Shown here: positions 36,472 to 45,444 of the stretch, in pieces
How the letters are laid out: every line of letters begins with the position of its first letter
Position numbering within the stretch: position 1 is the first letter of the stretch
Source: Pseudarthrobacter phenanthrenivorans
GTDB taxonomy: Bacteria; Actinomycetota; Actinomycetes; Actinomycetales; Micrococcaceae
Direction: 5' to 3'
Assembly: GCF_000813845.1 (NCBI RefSeq)
Contig: NZ_JWTB01000018.1
Location: forward strand, 1-58,232
DNA: 58,232 nucleotides
Translations under genes and position numbers: made by a program
Notes under the pieces: generated by a model
Databases searched by the model: none
Told to the model about the DNA's origin: nothing
What the model saw: only the letters and a program-made list of their open reading frames with translations

Positions 36472-36822
36472 ATGGACAACAGAACTTACACAGCACTTGT
36501 AGTACCGGCCAGCAATTCCGAACCCATCCGGATCGAGCAGGTCGCAGCGGACCTCCAGGCTCTGGAGGCCCTGGTGGGCGGGCCGCTGGAATCGGTGATC
36601 CGCGGGGACTGGCACGTCTACCTCAACGCGGAAAGCGTCACCACGCTCCTGCCCGTCAACGTCCGCGCCGGCCAGCTCATGCACGAATGTGGCCTGGACC
36701 TGAACGGGATCCGCGGCACCGCCGTCTTCCTGGGCCGCGGCGACCACGGAGCCGAAGCGGATATCCCGGACCACCTGGCCAGGCTGGCAGAAGAGCTCTT
36801 CGGCGCCCCGCTGGCTGCCTGA
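36472..36822 (+). CDS. DUF3846-like small protein
   Basis: A 116-residue acidic cytosolic protein. The order of segments (TALVVPASNSEPIRIEQV, LQALEALVGGPLE, WHVYLNAES, then a C-terminal GTAVFLGRG) matches the DUF3846 domain, found in actinobacteria and many of their phages; its function is unknown. ATG 36472 is preceded by GGAG; an upstream ATG (36457) overlaps that site. Stops two bases before the convergent reductase gene. Confidence 0.65.
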   Translation: MDNRTYTALVVPASNSEPIRIEQVAADLQALEALVGGPLESVIRGDWHVYLNAESVTTLLPVNVRAGQLMHECGLDLNGIRGTAVFLGRGDHGAEADIPDHLARLAEELFGAPLAA

Positions 36823-36824
36823 GG

Positions 36825-37376
36825 CTAGTCCTTGCGCACACCATAGGTGCTGAGGACGTTGCCCTTGCTGGTGGTCGACTGGTCCTGCAGCACCAGGCGC
36901 GTCAGCGGGTCGCCGTCCTCGAACAGCCTGCGGCCGCTGCCCGCGATGACCGGGTGCGTCATCAATGTCAGTGAATCCAGCAGCCCGGCGAACAGCAGTT
37001 GCCGGGTCACGGAAATGCTCCCGCAGACGGCAATCTCACCGCCGTCGCGCTCTTTCAACCCGGCGATGAACTCCTCAAGCGGCGCGTCCATCAGCTGCGA
37101 GTTCTGCCACTCCAGCGGCCCGGTCAGCGTCCGCGAAGCCACGAACTTTTCCACGGGGTTGATGAACGCAGCGAAGTCCTGGTCCTGCGGGGCGGTGGGC
37201 CAGTAACCGGCCCACTCCTGGTAGCTCACGCGGCCCAGGACAACCGTGTCCACCTCGTTCATCATCCTGGTCATGCCCTGGCCGAGCTCATCGTCGAAGC
37301 TGTCGAACTGGAACTTGAAAGGCTCGGACACCACCCCGTCCACGGAGTGGAACAGGCCGGCAGTGACTTTGCGCAT
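36825..37376 (-). CDS. Dihydrofolate reductase/RibD-C family protein
   Basis: A 183-residue RibD C-terminal/DHFR-like domain protein (YyaP/YwjB type). Marks: KVTAGLFHSVDGVV at the start, TVVLGRVSYQEWAGYWP, KFVASRTL, and ISVTRQLLFAGLLDSLTLMTHPVIAGSGRRLF. Members bind NADPH, but substrates are mostly unknown and they are rarely true DHFRs. ATG 37376 has GGAGG with five-base spacing. Confidence 0.85.
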   Translation of the reverse strand: MRKVTAGLFHSVDGVVSEPFKFQFDSFDDELGQGMTRMMNEVDTVVLGRVSYQEWAGYWPTAPQDQDFAAFINPVEKFVASRTLTGPLEWQNSQLMDAPLEEFIAGLKERDGGEIAVCGSISVTRQLLFAGLLDSLTLMTHPVIAGSGRRLFEDGDPLTRLVLQDQSTTSKGNVLSTYGVRKD

Positions 37377-37599
37377 GGGAACCTCCAAAGGTGTGGGCAA
37401 GACAGGCTTTACGGTATTCGCCGGATCGCCTTCCGGGAAGGGTTTCGCCCCGGTTTCCGGCCCGGGATTCCGGACGACGGCGGGTGGCCGCGTTAGCTTG
37501 ATCACTCGCCGTGTCGTCTTGCGCGGTTTCGTGCCGGCCCGGCCCCATACTTGTCTTGAACGGTTGTTGCCGTCCCCCCGGCCAGGCAGGAGGAAGTGC

Positions 37600-38040
37600 A
37601 TGGAAACCCTGAAAAAAGTCGTGACCAACCAGTATTTCCCTGCCGGCGCCGTGCTGACCGCCGTGCTGCTGTTCTGGGTTGTGGGCATGCTGGGCGGCCT
37701 GTCGCTGCTGAACAACAACCAGCCGCCGCTGACCACCCTGACGTGGATGCTCTTCGTCTACGCCGCCGCCGTACTGACCCCCCTCGCGGGGCTGCTGGCC
37801 GGCGCCGACCTGGTCCGCCGCTGGCGCCGCAACCGCGCCGCCGCCCCGGCACAGGCAACCAGTGGCGGACCTGCCGCTGGGCCCCTCAGCGAGCAAGCGC
37901 CGTCGGCCCCCCATGACCAGGCTGCGCAGGGTGTCCCTGCATCTTCCCCGGCTGCCGCTGCATCCTCCACGCCAACCCCCACTGAGCCGCCGGCCACCCA
38001 GCCGAAGCCGCAGCGTCCGGGCCGCAAGGAAGCTGCCTAA
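37600..38040 (+). CDS. Two-helix membrane protein with Pro/Ala-rich cytosolic tail
   Basis: A 146-residue protein with two membrane segments (about residues 14-34 and 46-68), a basic RRWRRNRAAA stop-transfer region, then about 70 residues of Ala/Pro/Ser/Thr/Gln low complexity ending in basic PGRKEAA. ATG 37600 follows CAGGAGGAAG. No family recognised. It is convergent with the GGDEF-EAL gene, 14 bases apart. Confidence 0.65.
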   Translation: METLKKVVTNQYFPAGAVLTAVLLFWVVGMLGGLSLLNNNQPPLTTLTWMLFVYAAAVLTPLAGLLAGADLVRRWRRNRAAAPAQATSGGPAAGPLSEQAPSAPHDQAAQGVPASSPAAAASSTPTPTEPPATQPKPQRPGRKEAA

Positions 38041-38054
38041 GTCCGCAGCTCCTG

Positions 38055-40217
38055 CTAGCGGTCCTTGAGGGCGTGCAGCGCCTCTTCCGCGTGCTGCAGG
38101 GCCTGGCCAAGCCGGTCACCGGGCTCCGGCAGCGAGAACAAAAACCCCTGCAGCGAATCGCACTCCAGCGCCGTCAGGTAGTCCGCCTGAGCCGCCGTCT
38201 CAATCCCTTCCGCGGTGACGGTCAGGCCCAGGCTGTGCGCCATGTTGATCATGGAACTGAGGATGGGCAGCCGCTCGTTGCCGGTCCTGACCATGGACAC
38301 GAAGGTCCGGTCGATCTTGACCGTATCCACCGGCAGGTCCTGCAGCCTTCCCAGCGATGAATAGCCGGTGCCGAAATCATCCAATGCCACCCGGGCGCCA
38401 GCGTCCCGCAACCTGCTGAGCTGCTGGATCAGGCTGCAGTCGGCGTCGAAAAATACACTCTCGGTCACTTCCAGGACCAGCTGGTAGGGAGCCACGCCGC
38501 TGGCTTCGGCCAGCCGCAGGACTGTCCCGGCGAAGTCCGGTTCCTGCAGCTGCACGCCGGAGACGTTCACGGCCAGGGACCGCGAGGGGTCCCCGCTGAG
38601 CCACCGGGCCAGCTGCACCATGCCGGAGGCCATGACCTCGGCCCCGATTTCGCCGATCAGCCCGGTGCGCTCGGCGAGCGGAATGAAGATCGACGGCGGC
38701 ACGCGTTCGCCGTCCCGGTCCCACCGGGCCAGCGCCTCCAGCTGGACCACCTGACCCCGGCGGTGGGACACGATCGGCTGGAAGTCCACGGTGATCTCGC
38801 CGCGGGACACTGCCAGCTGCAGGCCGCTTTCCATGTGGGTGCGCTGCACCAGGGCCTGCATCATGTCCGGGTGGAACCGCAGGAACCGGTTCTTTCCCGC
38901 GGCCTTGGCGGCATACATGGCGATGTCGGCGTGCCGGAGCAGCTCGGACGGGCCAACGCTGTCCTGGCCCAGCGAGGCCACTCCAAGGCTCAGGCTGGGA
39001 CGGAGGACCGTACCGGAGATGGTCACCGGGACGTGCAGGCAGCGCACGATGCAGGCGGCGATGGCGTCGGCGTCAGGGCACGCGGTCATGAGCACCACGA
39101 ACTCGTCGCCGCCCAGCCGGGCCACCACATCGGCGGTGGGGACGCAGCCGCGGAGGCGGCGCGCCACTTCCACCAGCATGTCGTCGCCGGCCTGGTGGCC
39201 GAGGATGTCGTTGACTTCCTTGAAGTCGTCCAGGTCAAGGAGCAGGACATCCACCGTTTTGAGCCGGGGTGCCTGCAGGGCTTCCGCCAGGGCATCGTTG
39301 AACACGGCGCGGTTGGCGAGTCCGGTGAGCGGGTCCTGGAATGCCATGGCGCGCAGTTTCTCAGCCTGGATGGCCAGGTCCATCATGGCCCTGTGTGCCT
39401 GTTCCTGGGCTGTGCGCCGCAGCGTCACGTCACGGAAGCTCCACACCCGGCCCACAATCCTGTCGCCCACCCGCTGCGGCCGGGAATAGCGTTCCAGCGT
39501 GCGGCCGTCACGCAGCTCCACCACATCGTGGCTTTCGGCTGCCGCGTCCTCCTGCACTTCCCCCAGCCGCGCGGTGAAGGCCACAGGGTCTGCCACCTGC
39601 GCAATGACCAGGCGCAACGCGGGCTCATCGCTGTCAGCGTCCATGATCTCGGGCGGCAGGTTCCACATGGAGAGGAATTGTTCGTTGAATCCGGCCACGC
39701 GGCCGTCATTGCCCATGACCAGGATTCCGTCGGCGGTGGATTCCAGCGTTGCCGTCAGGAGCGACATGGCCTCGCGCAGGCTGGCATCCGCTGCCTTGCG
39801 GTGCGCCGTCCCCCTGGCCGAGAGCATCAGCCGCGCAGCGGTTCCCTCAGCGCCCGCGTCAGGAGTGGCAGCGTCTTCCGGGTGGGGGAGGAGTGCCGCG
39901 GCCAGTTCCACCGGGAACCCGGTCCCGTCGCCGCGCAACCCGGTGACCTCCAGCGGCTGCGGGTACTCATCCGGCCGGCGGAGCAGCTGGTGGAGCAGGG
40001 CTGCCACCTCATCGCGGAAGCCCTCTGCGATCAGCAGCCGGTGATCCAGCCCGGCGAACTTATCCTGGTCCAACCCAAAAAGCCGTGCCGCCGCAGCGTT
40101 GGCCGCCTGGACAGTGCCGTCCGCCGCCAGGGCGAGCAGAGCATCGGGACTTGCATCCATCGCCACGCCAAAAGAATGTAATGCCACATTGTTGTCACGG
40201 CCGAAAAAACCGGTCAT
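38055..40217 (-). CDS. PAS-PAS-GGDEF-EAL cyclic-di-GMP protein
   Basis: A 720-residue cytosolic protein. Two PAS domains (about 12-125 and 150-270) precede a GGDEF diguanylate cyclase domain with intact RLGGDEF (about residue 370) and an EAL phosphodiesterase domain with intact LEALARW (about 495), VTESVFF, DDFGTGYSS and KIDRTFV; the terminal SLQGFLFSLP is usual. Both catalytic motifs look complete, so it may make or break c-di-GMP depending on the PAS signal. There is no membrane segment. It starts at ATG 40217; no other c-di-GMP gene is visible in the window. Confidence 0.92.
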   Translation of the reverse strand: MTGFFGRDNNVALHSFGVAMDASPDALLALAADGTVQAANAAAARLFGLDQDKFAGLDHRLLIAEGFRDEVAALLHQLLRRPDEYPQPLEVTGLRGDGTGFPVELAAALLPHPEDAATPDAGAEGTAARLMLSARGTAHRKAADASLREAMSLLTATLESTADGILVMGNDGRVAGFNEQFLSMWNLPPEIMDADSDEPALRLVIAQVADPVAFTARLGEVQEDAAAESHDVVELRDGRTLERYSRPQRVGDRIVGRVWSFRDVTLRRTAQEQAHRAMMDLAIQAEKLRAMAFQDPLTGLANRAVFNDALAEALQAPRLKTVDVLLLDLDDFKEVNDILGHQAGDDMLVEVARRLRGCVPTADVVARLGGDEFVVLMTACPDADAIAACIVRCLHVPVTISGTVLRPSLSLGVASLGQDSVGPSELLRHADIAMYAAKAAGKNRFLRFHPDMMQALVQRTHMESGLQLAVSRGEITVDFQPIVSHRRGQVVQLEALARWDRDGERVPPSIFIPLAERTGLIGEIGAEVMASGMVQLARWLSGDPSRSLAVNVSGVQLQEPDFAGTVLRLAEASGVAPYQLVLEVTESVFFDADCSLIQQLSRLRDAGARVALDDFGTGYSSLGRLQDLPVDTVKIDRTFVSMVRTGNERLPILSSMINMAHSLGLTVTAEGIETAAQADYLTALECDSLQGFLFSLPEPGDRLGQALQHAEEALHALKDR

Positions 40218-40311
40218 TACACCACCCCTTCGCCATCATAAAGGCCGTCCCCGGAAATTGGGCGGGAAAGGCGGACTTCAATTTGTCGGGGCACCGTGGG
40301 GGAACATAAAA

Positions 40312-40340
40312 GACGCCGGACCCGATGTGGGTCCGGCGCC
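40312..40340 (-). terminator. Terminator after the GlsB-type gene
   Basis: GCCGGACCC (40315-40323) pairs with GGGTCCGGC (40329-40337) over a five-base loop. On the minus strand the hairpin is followed by TCTTTTAT, a proper T-run, 28 bases after the GlsB-type stop codon. Confidence 0.8.
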
Positions 40341-40367
40341 TCTTACTGATGAATTAGGCGAAAGCGG

Positions 40368-40637
40368 CTACACCCGGCGGCCACTGCGGTTGGTCACGGC
40401 ACCGTAGATCAGCAGTACGATGATCGAGCCGAGGATTGCCAGCAGCCAAGTCCTGATGTCGAAGAACTCAGCCAGTCCACCGCCGAAGATCAGCGATCCG
40501 ATCCAGCCGCCGAGGATGGCACCCACGACGCCGAGGACCATGGTGATTACCCAGCCGCCACCTTGGCGGCCCGGCAGGATGGCCTTTGCAATGGCTCCAG
40601 CAATCAGGCCCAAAATGAGAAATCCGATAATGCCCAT
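40368..40637 (-). CDS. GlsB/YeaQ/YmgE family stress membrane protein
   Basis: An 89-residue protein with three hydrophobic helices and the family pattern GLIAGAIAKAILPG, GGWVITMVLGVVGAILGGWIG and a C-terminal basic NRSGRR. These small membrane proteins respond to envelope, acid or general stress in many bacteria; the mechanism is unknown. Its ATG 40637 follows AAGGAGT. Monocistronic, with its own terminator. Confidence 0.92.
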   Translation of the reverse strand: MGIIGFLILGLIAGAIAKAILPGRQGGGWVITMVLGVVGAILGGWIGSLIFGGGLAEFFDIRTWLLAILGSIIVLLIYGAVTNRSGRRV

Positions 40638-40925
40638 GTTGCCACTCCTTGTCAGTCAGTTGTGCCGGGCCCCCATTTCCGGTTCCATCATTCAATCAGC
40701 AGGCTTACTACTCTGCAAGACTTTGATTATCACAGGATGACTGTCAGTTTTAGCCGGGAATGCCGGCCTTTTATCCGGGCAGGCACCGGAATGACCCGGC
40801 TTTGCGCTTTCGGCCGGGTGTTCGCCGCCTTTAAAGGGCCCCTTGGGGCGAAACAGCCAGGCACGCGGGATTGCTGCCACCGCCGATAGGATGGCTAGTC
40901 CCGAAACAGATCAAGGAGCACAGCC

Positions 40926-41789
40926 ATGCGCCGTCAGACTGCCAGGCCGCGTGCCATCTTCCTCGACATCGACGGCACCTATGCCGACCATGGGTTGGCC
41001 CCCGAGGCGCACGTGGAAGCCGTGCGCACCGCCCGGAACCTGGGCCACCGCGTCTTCGTGTGCACCGGCCGGCCGCTGTCCATGGTTCCCGGCCATATCC
41101 TGGACACCGGGTTCGACGGCACCATCACCGGGGCCGGCGCCCGGGTGGAGGTCAACGGCGAAGTGCTCAAGGATGCCCGGTTCGAGCCGGCCCTTGGCGC
41201 ACGCATCGTGGAGACCCTCGACGCGCACGGCGCCGCCTACATCCTGGAAGCGCCCGAAGCGCTGCACGGCCGGACCGGGGTGGACCGGCGGCTGAGGGAA
41301 GTCCTGGGCCCCATCTTCGCCGGCCGCCCGCAGCATGACGGCGTCCTCAGCACCGACGTGGACCCGCTGGAGGACATCCTCGGTCCGATGCAGTACAGCG
41401 ATGACCTGCGCGGGACCTCCTACGCCAAAATCTCCTGCTTCGACTCACCGGTGCCGCTGGGCCGCCTGCTGGAGACGTTCGGCCCGGAGGTGGGGCTGAT
41501 CCCGAGCTCGCTGTCGGCGCTCGGTGAGCGCGCCGGGGAGATCTTCATGGCGGGCATCCACAAAGCAGTGGGCATCCAGGTGGTGGAGGCCCATCTGGGG
41601 CTGGACCGGGCAGACATCGTGGCCATCGGCGACAGCGCCAACGACATCGAGATGCTTGAGTACGCCGCGGTGGGCATCGCCGTGGAAGGCGGCCATCCCG
41701 CCGTTCTCGCGGTGGCGGACAGGGTCACTGCCGCCCCGGCCGGCAACGGCGTTGCCCTGGCCTTCGCCGAACTGGGGCTCCTGCAGTAG
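40926..41789 (+). CDS. Cof-type HAD phosphatase
   Basis: A 287-residue class IIB HAD hydrolase. The nucleophile motif is FLDIDGTYADHG (Asp at about 14 and 16), motif II VCTGRP, and motif IV GDSANDIEMLEYA, with the Cof cap between. Such enzymes dephosphorylate sugar phosphates or nucleotides. ATG 40926 follows CAAGGAG. It converges on the UDP-glucose dehydrogenase (16-base gap), so a sugar-phosphate substrate is reasonable but unproven. Confidence 0.88.
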   Translation: MRRQTARPRAIFLDIDGTYADHGLAPEAHVEAVRTARNLGHRVFVCTGRPLSMVPGHILDTGFDGTITGAGARVEVNGEVLKDARFEPALGARIVETLDAHGAAYILEAPEALHGRTGVDRRLREVLGPIFAGRPQHDGVLSTDVDPLEDILGPMQYSDDLRGTSYAKISCFDSPVPLGRLLETFGPEVGLIPSSLSALGERAGEIFMAGIHKAVGIQVVEAHLGLDRADIVAIGDSANDIEMLEYAAVGIAVEGGHPAVLAVADRVTAAPAGNGVALAFAELGLLQ

Positions 41790-41805
41790 GCGTCCAGGCT
41801 GGACG

Positions 41806-43173
41806 TCAGCGTGCGGCCACCGCTGCCAATGCCCCGGCACGGCTGCCAAGGCCGCGCACCAGCCAGCCTTCCTCCTGCCATGCCGCCGCGTCCAGTACGT
41901 TCCGCGCGTCCAGGACCACCCGCCGTCGTACGAGCGCCCCCGCGGTGGCGGGACAAAGCTGCCGGTATTCGTCCCACTCGGTGAGGAGCAGCACCAGTTC
42001 GGCGTCCTCGAGTGCCCGCCGGGTGGATGCCTCGAAGCGGAGGCGAGGGTAGCGCCGCCACGCCTGGTTCACTGCCTTGGGGTCGGTGACGGTGACGTGC
42101 GCGCCGGCAGCGGCCAGCCGGTCCGCCACGTCGAGCGCGGGGGAGTCCCGGATGTCGTCGGTGTCGGGTTTGAAGGAGGCGCCAAGGACCGTGACGGAAC
42201 GCCCCGCCAGGATGCCGCCGCACAGCTCCGCGGCGAGGCTCACGGTCCGTTCCCGCTGGCCGAGGTTGACCGAATCGACCAGGCGCATCCAGTCCTCCAC
42301 CGCGGGTACCCCCAGCGCGGCCGCCTGGGTGCGGAAGCTGCGGATGTCCTTGGGCAGGCACCCGCCGCCGAAACCCAGCCCCGCATGCAGGTAGCGGCCG
42401 CCGATCCTCGGGTCCAGCCCCATCGCTTCGCCCAGTTCCGTCACGTCCGCGCCGGCAGCATCGCACAGCGCGGACACGGCGTTGATGAAGCTGACTTTGG
42501 TGGCCAGGTACGCGTTGGCAGCCGACTTGATGAGCTCCGCCGTGGCGAAGTTGCACACCAGCCGGGGGATCCCGGCCGCCAGCAGCGGCTCATACACCGC
42601 ATCCAGGGCGGCCGTCACGCCCAGCGGCGCGCCGGTTGCCGGGTGAAAGGCGGCGGCCCGGCCGCCGGGCACGCCGTAGACCAACCGGTCCGGCACCAGT
42701 GAGTCCTTCACCGCCGTGCCCTGCCGCAGGAACTCGGGATTCCAGCCCAGCAGCACGTCGGCCCGGGGCGCCAGGATGCCGCGCAGCATGTCCACCGTGC
42801 CCACGGGGACGGTGGATTTGCCCACGACGACGGCGCCCGCGGCCAGGTGCGGCAGCAGCGCTTCCATGGCGGAGACAAGGAAGGTGAGGTCGGCGGCGTC
42901 GGATGTTTTGTCCTGCGGCGTTCCCACGCAGAGGAAGTGCACCTGGGCGCCCCTGGCGTCCGCCGGGTCCGTGGAGAACCGGAGCCGGCCTGTCTGGTGC
43001 CCGTCGCGGAGGAGTTCGTCCAGCCCAGGTTCGTGGAAAGGCGCCACACCCGAGGCCAGCTGCCGCACCTTGGCTGCATCGACGTCGATGCCCACCACGC
43101 TGTGGCCCATGGACGCCAGGGTGGCGGCGTGGACCGCGCCCAGGTAGCCGCAGCCGATCACGGAAATCTTCAT
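41806..43173 (-). CDS. UDP-glucose 6-dehydrogenase
   Basis: A 455-residue UDP-glucose/GDP-mannose dehydrogenase that converts UDP-glucose to UDP-glucuronate with two NAD+. N-terminal Rossmann loop GCGYLGAVHAATLA; GKSTVPVGT; EFLRQGTAV; the catalytic Cys in GGGCLPKD; C-terminal domain GASFKPDTDDIRDSPA. ATG 43173 overlaps the glycosyltransferase stop (ATGA at 43170-43173), so both are made from one mRNA, the glycosyltransferase first. The product could feed a glucuronyl lipid or exopolysaccharide. Confidence 0.92.
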   Translation of the reverse strand: MKISVIGCGYLGAVHAATLASMGHSVVGIDVDAAKVRQLASGVAPFHEPGLDELLRDGHQTGRLRFSTDPADARGAQVHFLCVGTPQDKTSDAADLTFLVSAMEALLPHLAAGAVVVGKSTVPVGTVDMLRGILAPRADVLLGWNPEFLRQGTAVKDSLVPDRLVYGVPGGRAAAFHPATGAPLGVTAALDAVYEPLLAAGIPRLVCNFATAELIKSAANAYLATKVSFINAVSALCDAAGADVTELGEAMGLDPRIGGRYLHAGLGFGGGCLPKDIRSFRTQAAALGVPAVEDWMRLVDSVNLGQRERTVSLAAELCGGILAGRSVTVLGASFKPDTDDIRDSPALDVADRLAAAGAHVTVTDPKAVNQAWRRYPRLRFEASTRRALEDAELVLLLTEWDEYRQLCPATAGALVRRRVVLDARNVLDAAAWQEEGWLVRGLGSRAGALAAVAAR

Positions 43174-44327
43174 AGTTGCGCCCCCCTGGCGTCGGTTGCG
43201 GGCTGCGGCAGGGAAACCGCCGCCATCACCTCGTCGTAGTGCTGGACAAGTTCCGTGCACAGCGCCGGCCAGGTCCTGTCCTGGACTGAGGCGTGTGCCG
43301 CCGCAGCGAATGCCCGGCGCTTGGCGTCGTCGCCCACCAGGTCCTGCACCCGGGCGCGCATGGCGGACAGGTCACCCGGTTCATAAAGCCAGCCGGTCTG
43401 CGAATTCCGTACCAGGTCCAGCGGGCCGCCCCGCCCGGTAGCCACCACGGGAACGGCCGACGCCATGGCCTCCTGGATGGTCTGGCAAAACGTTTCGAAT
43501 TCGCCGGGATGGACGAATAAATCGAAGGAGGCAACCGCCCGGGCCAGGTCGTCCCCGCCCAGGAACCCGGTGAACACGGCGTCCGGGAGCGCCGCCTCCA
43601 GTGCACCGCGCTGCGGACCGTCGCCCACCACCACCAGCCGGGTGCCCGGCATGCCGCTGAGGGCGGCCAGGTCCTCAACCTGTTTCTCCACCGCGAGCCG
43701 GCCCACGTAGCCGATGATGCGTTCGCCGTTGGGGGCCACCGAGGCCCGCCAGCCGTCGTCGCGCTTTCCGGGCGAGAACCGCGCCGTGTCCACCCCGCGG
43801 CGCCACATGCGCACCCGCGGGATGCCCCGGCCGCGCAACTGGTTCAGCGCGAACGTGGAGGGCACCAGGGTGCGCGTTGCCAGCAGGTGGATGTTCTCCA
43901 CCCGGCTCCAGGCCCAGTTTTCCAGGAAGGGCACGCCGTAGCGTCCGGCGTAGCTGGGAACCTCGGTCTGGTAGACCGCCACGGTGGGAATGCCCAGCTG
44001 GCTCGCTGCCTGCGCGGCCCGCCATCCCAGCACGAACGGCGAGGCCAGATGCACCACGTCGGGCGCGTAGTCGGCAAGGATTCGCTTGACCCGGTACACA
44101 CCCCCCAGTGCCACCCGCACGTTCGTGTAGCCGGCCAGCGGAACCGCGGGAAGCCGGTGGACCACCGCTCCCTTGACACGGCCGGGCTCCTCCCCGTCAT
44201 GCGAGGAGGGTGCGATGACCAAAACCTCGTCGCCACGCTCCTGAAGATGATCCAGGACACGCAGGATGGAGTGCGTGACGCCATTCATCAGCGGCAAAAA
44301 TGATTCGGCAACGATTGCGATCCTCAC
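43170..44327 (-). CDS. GT4-family glycosyltransferase (mannosyl/glucuronosyl type)
   Basis: A 385-residue GT-B fold enzyme. N-terminal ESFLPLMNGVTHS resembles PimB/MgtA alpha-mannosyltransferases of actinobacteria; the donor domain has GYVGRLAVEKQVEDL, VVVGDGPQR and the E-x7-E motif in EFETFCQTIQEAMA. Mycobacterial and corynebacterial MgtA-type enzymes extend glucuronosyl- or mannosyl-glycolipids (established). Coupling with UDP-glucose dehydrogenase suggests a glucuronate-containing glycolipid. No membrane segment; expected at the inner face of the membrane. Confidence 0.88.
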   Translation of the reverse strand: MRIAIVAESFLPLMNGVTHSILRVLDHLQERGDEVLVIAPSSHDGEEPGRVKGAVVHRLPAVPLAGYTNVRVALGGVYRVKRILADYAPDVVHLASPFVLGWRAAQAASQLGIPTVAVYQTEVPSYAGRYGVPFLENWAWSRVENIHLLATRTLVPSTFALNQLRGRGIPRVRMWRRGVDTARFSPGKRDDGWRASVAPNGERIIGYVGRLAVEKQVEDLAALSGMPGTRLVVVGDGPQRGALEAALPDAVFTGFLGGDDLARAVASFDLFVHPGEFETFCQTIQEAMASAVPVVATGRGGPLDLVRNSQTGWLYEPGDLSAMRARVQDLVGDDAKRRAFAAAAHASVQDRTWPALCTELVQHYDEVMAAVSLPQPATDARGAQL

Positions 44328-44451
44328 CCCTCAACCGTGGGCGCCTTCCTTGAAATGGCGGGGGAGGAAGCGTGACCCGCAGGAAAAGGCCGGGTGAACA
44401 ACTGGCCCCGGCCGCCAAAGAAAATTACTAAGTAGGCTTGGCATTCGATGC

Positions 44452-44463
44452 TAAGCATGCTTA
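44452..44463. promoter_or_regulatory. Palindrome in the promoter of the PRC/DUF2382 gene
   Basis: TAAGCATGCTTA is a perfect 12-bp palindrome 124 bases before ATG 44587, inside an AT-rich island (AAAATTACTAAGTAGG just upstream, GGTAGTAAGG just downstream). A repressor or stress-regulator site is likely; the regulator is not identifiable. Confidence 0.45.
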
Positions 44464-44586
44464 CGGTAGTAAGGCAGTCAGCGCAGAGCCTCAAGCAGCC
44501 GGGGCGGAAGCCGGGCACCGGTCCAAGCCGTGTCCGGGACATCCAGAGCTGGCAGGCCCAGTGCAACGACATATCCAAGGAGAGTC

Positions 44587-45444
44587 ATGCTCAACAGGGA
44601 AAATCTTGAAGCCCTGCTCAACCGCAGCGGCAACGTGGTGGGATCCGACGGCGCCAAGATCGGCTCGATCGGACAGCTGTACGCAGACGATGACACCGGT
44701 GAGCCCACATGGGTCACGGTCAAGACCGGTCTCTTCGGCACCTCCGAGTCCTTCGTGCCTGTCGAGGGTGCACACAGCCAGGGTGACGACCTGGTTGTTC
44801 CGTACACGAAGGAGCACGTCAAGGACGCCCCCCGGGTCGATGCGGATGGACACCTCACCCCGGAGGAAGAGGACAGGCTGTACACCCACTACGACCGCGG
44901 CGCCCGGACCTACACCGAGGCGACCTCCGACAGGGACCGCGACGTTGACCTGCAGGGCGACGCCGACCTGAACGCCGGAACCCCTACGGCCGGCATCGGC
45001 GCGGACCGCGACACCTACGACCGCGACGAGGCAGCCCGCGGAACCGTTGGCCGCGACACCTCCGGCCCCACCACGGACGACGCCATGACGCGCTCCGAGG
45101 AACAGCTGCACGTGGGCAAGGAACGGGAAACCACCGGCCGTGCACGGCTGCGGAAGTACGTCACTACGGAGAACGTCACCAAGACCATCCCGGTGGAGCG
45201 CGAGGAAGTCCGGGTCGAGCGCGAACCGATCACGGATGCCAACCGCGGTGCCGCCCTGGATGGACCCGCCATCAGCGAAGAAGAGCACGAGGTGGTCCTT
45301 CACGAGGAGCGCCCGGTGGTGGAGAAGGAAGCCGTCCCGGTGGAGCGGGTCCGGCTGGACAAGGACGTGGTCCGCGATGACGTGACCGTCAACGAGGAAG
45401 TCCGCAAGGAAAACATCGAAACGGACGGCGGCGGCCGCCGCTGA
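44587..45444 (+). CDS. PRC-barrel plus DUF2382 stress protein
   Basis: A 285-residue, very acidic cytosolic protein. N-terminal PRC-barrel (about 1-85: GNVVGSDGAKIGSIGQLYAD, WVTVKTGLFG), an Asp/Arg/Thr-rich linker (about 95-180) and a C-terminal DUF2382 domain with the repeated pattern (T)IPVEREEVRVEREP, EEEHEVVLHEERPVVEKEAVPVERV. Such proteins are abundant in desiccation- and radiation-tolerant bacteria; function unknown. ATG 44587 follows AAGGAG. Monocistronic, followed by a strong hairpin. Confidence 0.88.
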   Translation: MLNRENLEALLNRSGNVVGSDGAKIGSIGQLYADDDTGEPTWVTVKTGLFGTSESFVPVEGAHSQGDDLVVPYTKEHVKDAPRVDADGHLTPEEEDRLYTHYDRGARTYTEATSDRDRDVDLQGDADLNAGTPTAGIGADRDTYDRDEAARGTVGRDTSGPTTDDAMTRSEEQLHVGKERETTGRARLRKYVTTENVTKTIPVEREEVRVEREPITDANRGAALDGPAISEEEHEVVLHEERPVVEKEAVPVERVRLDKDVVRDDVTVNEEVRKENIETDGGGRR

